Origin: an uncultured Clostridia bacterium
GTDB lineage: Bacteria; Bacillota; Clostridia; TANB77; CAG-508
Direction of reading: 5' to 3'
NCBI GenBank assembly: GCA_934122035.1
Contig: CAKOVP010000015.1
Span: forward strand, 1-35,321
DNA length: 35,321 nt
The notes under the pieces were generated by a model, which was not told where the DNA came from, did no database searches, and saw nothing but the letters and a program-made list of their open reading frames with translations. The position numbers were made by a program, and so were the translations under genes. How positions within the stretch are numbered: position 1 is the stretch's first letter; every line of letters starts with the position of its first letter. This document shows, piece by piece, positions 34,261-35,321 of this stretch.

Positions 34261-34722
34261 CTATTTATTTAACAAATAAACTGATATATTCAAATATGAT
34301 GCAAATAGAACCCATAGCAAATAAGGTATTTGTAATAGTCCTGCAAGTTTATTTTTCTTATAAAATTCAATTATCATAAAAATCACTAATATTGCAAGTG
34401 CTATAATCCATATAAAAGCAAAGAATCTCCATTTTAATGAAAAAAATATTATTGACCAAAGTCCATTAAATATAAGCTGATTATAGTAAATAACTTCTGT
34501 TTTTGTATCTAGCAATTCTTTATCTGCCAGTATTCCATATGAAATTCCCATTAAAATATATAAAATTGTCCAAACTATAGGAAATGCAATACTTGGTGGT
34601 GATAGTGGTGGCTGTTTTAATTGGCTGTAATCTATTGATTTAGATATTATTAACCCAACTATGCCTCCCATAATTACAGGTATTACGATTGATTTGGCAT
34701 ATATTTTTATTTTTTCCTTCAT
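34261..34722 (-). CDS. tspO: TspO/MBR family membrane protein
   Basis: A 153-residue protein with five predicted membrane helices. Family features: GGIVGLIIS near the start, QPPLSPPSIAFPIVWTILYILMGISYG, FNGLWSIIFFSLKWRFFAF and the C-terminal LLQIPYLLWVLFASYLN. TspO proteins bind porphyrins and related ligands and are tied to stress and tetrapyrrole handling; the role in an anaerobe is unclear. It starts at ATG with AGGGAGAAGG. Complete. Confidence 0.93.
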   Translation of the reverse strand: MKEKIKIYAKSIVIPVIMGGIVGLIISKSIDYSQLKQPPLSPPSIAFPIVWTILYILMGISYGILADKELLDTKTEVIYYNQLIFNGLWSIIFFSLKWRFFAFIWIIALAILVIFMIIEFYKKNKLAGLLQIPYLLWVLFASYLNISVYLLNK

Positions 34723-34796
34723 ATAATTTTCCTTCTCCCTATAAAATATATAATTCTTTTATATTATTATATTGAGAATTTTTTATTATATTCGTT

Positions 34797-35135
34797 TTAT
34801 AAATCATCTTCATCAATTAGCGGAATAATATCTATTCCGGGCTCTTCATAAGGATGAACTTCTCTTAATTTTTTCAGTACTTTTTTTACTATATTAATGT
34901 CACACACTGCTTCTAGCTTTTCTTCTTCTACAAGTTCTAATTTATTTTTTTCACCGATATATGGATTTGCTTTATCTCCCGGTATAAAAGTTCCTGTGCA
35001 TTTTGTAGTCATTGTGCAATATGTATAGTTTCCTATAACGCCTGCACCTTCATTACACATAGCATTTCTAACTGTTTCAAGGTTTTTAGCAGGTACAGTA
35101 ACGATAATTTTTACTTTTTTAATATCCACCTTCAT
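34797..35135 (-). CDS. Stand-alone YqfO/NIF3-associated PII/CutA-like domain protein
   Basis: A 112-residue protein resembling the domain inserted in NIF3/YqfO (DUF34) proteins, here on its own. Typical phrases: VTVPAKNLETVRNAMCNEGAGVIGNY, CTGTFIPGDKANPYIG, and the C-terminal LREVHPYEEPGIDIIPL. Its fold is related to CutA and PII; the function is not established. It starts at ATG with GGAGGGAAAG, 18 bp after the HD-domain gene, so it probably shares a transcript. Confidence 0.88.
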   Translation of the reverse strand: MKVDIKKVKIIVTVPAKNLETVRNAMCNEGAGVIGNYTYCTMTTKCTGTFIPGDKANPYIGEKNKLELVEEEKLEAVCDINIVKKVLKKLREVHPYEEPGIDIIPLIDEDDL

Positions 35136-35153
35136 AAATCTTTCCCTCCAATA

Positions 35154-35321
35154 CTATTTCTTGCCATTCCATTCGTCTAAAAATTCTTGTAAAAATCCCT
35201 CTAAATATCTATGTCTTTCTTGTGCTATAACTTTTGCAGTAGCAGTATTCATTAGATCTTTTATTTTCAATAGTTTGTCGTAAAAATGACTAATTGAAGT
35301 CCTAGAACCATTTTGCTTATA
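35154..35321 (-). CDS. C-terminal fragment of an HD-domain phosphohydrolase (YedJ/YpgQ type)
   Basis: The frame runs in from the window edge for 55 codons, with TSISHFYDKLLKIKDLMNT, AKVIAQERHRYLEGFL and a final EWNGKK. This is the characteristic C-terminus of YpgQ/YedJ HD proteins, predicted metal-dependent phosphohydrolases of nucleotides. The catalytic HD region lies outside the window. Confidence 0.85.
   Translation of the reverse strand, partial: YKQNGSRTSISHFYDKLLKIKDLMNTATAKVIAQERHRYLEGFLQEFLDEWNGKK

Noticed and set aside
1..35321. CRISPR array, insertion sequence, rRNA or tRNA genes
   Set aside because: No regularly spaced repeats, transposase frames or RNA gene signatures were seen.

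Overview
The window is A+T-rich DNA from a spore-forming Clostridia-type Firmicute. The evidence is a near-complete spoIIIA operon, spoIVA, a gerA-type germination operon, a SleB-like hydrolase, HrcA-type CIRCE operators and typical low-GC housekeeping genes. The lineage cannot be fixed below class from the sequence alone. An uncultured gut lineage would fit the pseudopilin with a C-type-lectin-like tail, but that is inference.

Layout, mostly on the minus strand. From high to low coordinates: the C-terminal end of an HD phosphohydrolase, a YqfO-like protein, tspO, an M14 carboxypeptidase plus ATP-grasp ligase pair, an L,D-transpeptidase, folD, dprA, a class A penicillin-binding protein, cysS, a DUF1189 membrane protein and ftsH (35.3-21.9 kb). 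A three-gene germinant receptor operon lies on the plus strand (17.6-21.8 kb). Then come spoIVA, a small foreign-looking ORF, a pseudopilin/lectin-fold gene, spoIIIAB-AH (13.4-8.4 kb), a plus-strand foreign-looking adhesin-like gene, asp23-amaP-DUF2273-nusB-xseA-xseB, a divergent PAP2 protein, fhs, a sleB-like gene, groES without groEL next to it, and the start of a small protein gene.

The main discovery candidate is a shared recoding signal. Six genes (spoIIIAD, spoIIIAE, the pseudopilin, spoIVA, gerAA, gerAC) are each broken by one extra C, always directly before a GGA glycine codon, so the original frame meets CGG followed by A. Skipping that single C restores a full-length family member every time; spoIVA becomes exactly 492 codons. 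I checked every CGG on the coding strands. In roughly 9,800 codons of native-looking genes CGG never occurs in frame except at these six sites. The only other in-frame CGG codons are two in the foreign-looking ORF at 15509-15838. The simplest reading is that CGG is unassigned (or nearly so) in this organism, and that CGG-A is used as a programmed +1 frameshift or quadruplet glycine codon. Five of the six genes act in sporulation or germination, so the signal could gate spore formation at translation.

Other points of interest: the 3' end of the pseudopilin gene looks like the variable region of a diversity-generating retroelement (a run of NNC codons, with a hairpin just downstream). The M14/ATP-grasp pair is bracketed by two copies of a 38-bp terminator-like repeat. 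Two single genes have codon usage unlike the rest of the window. No tRNA, rRNA, CRISPR array or insertion sequence was seen.
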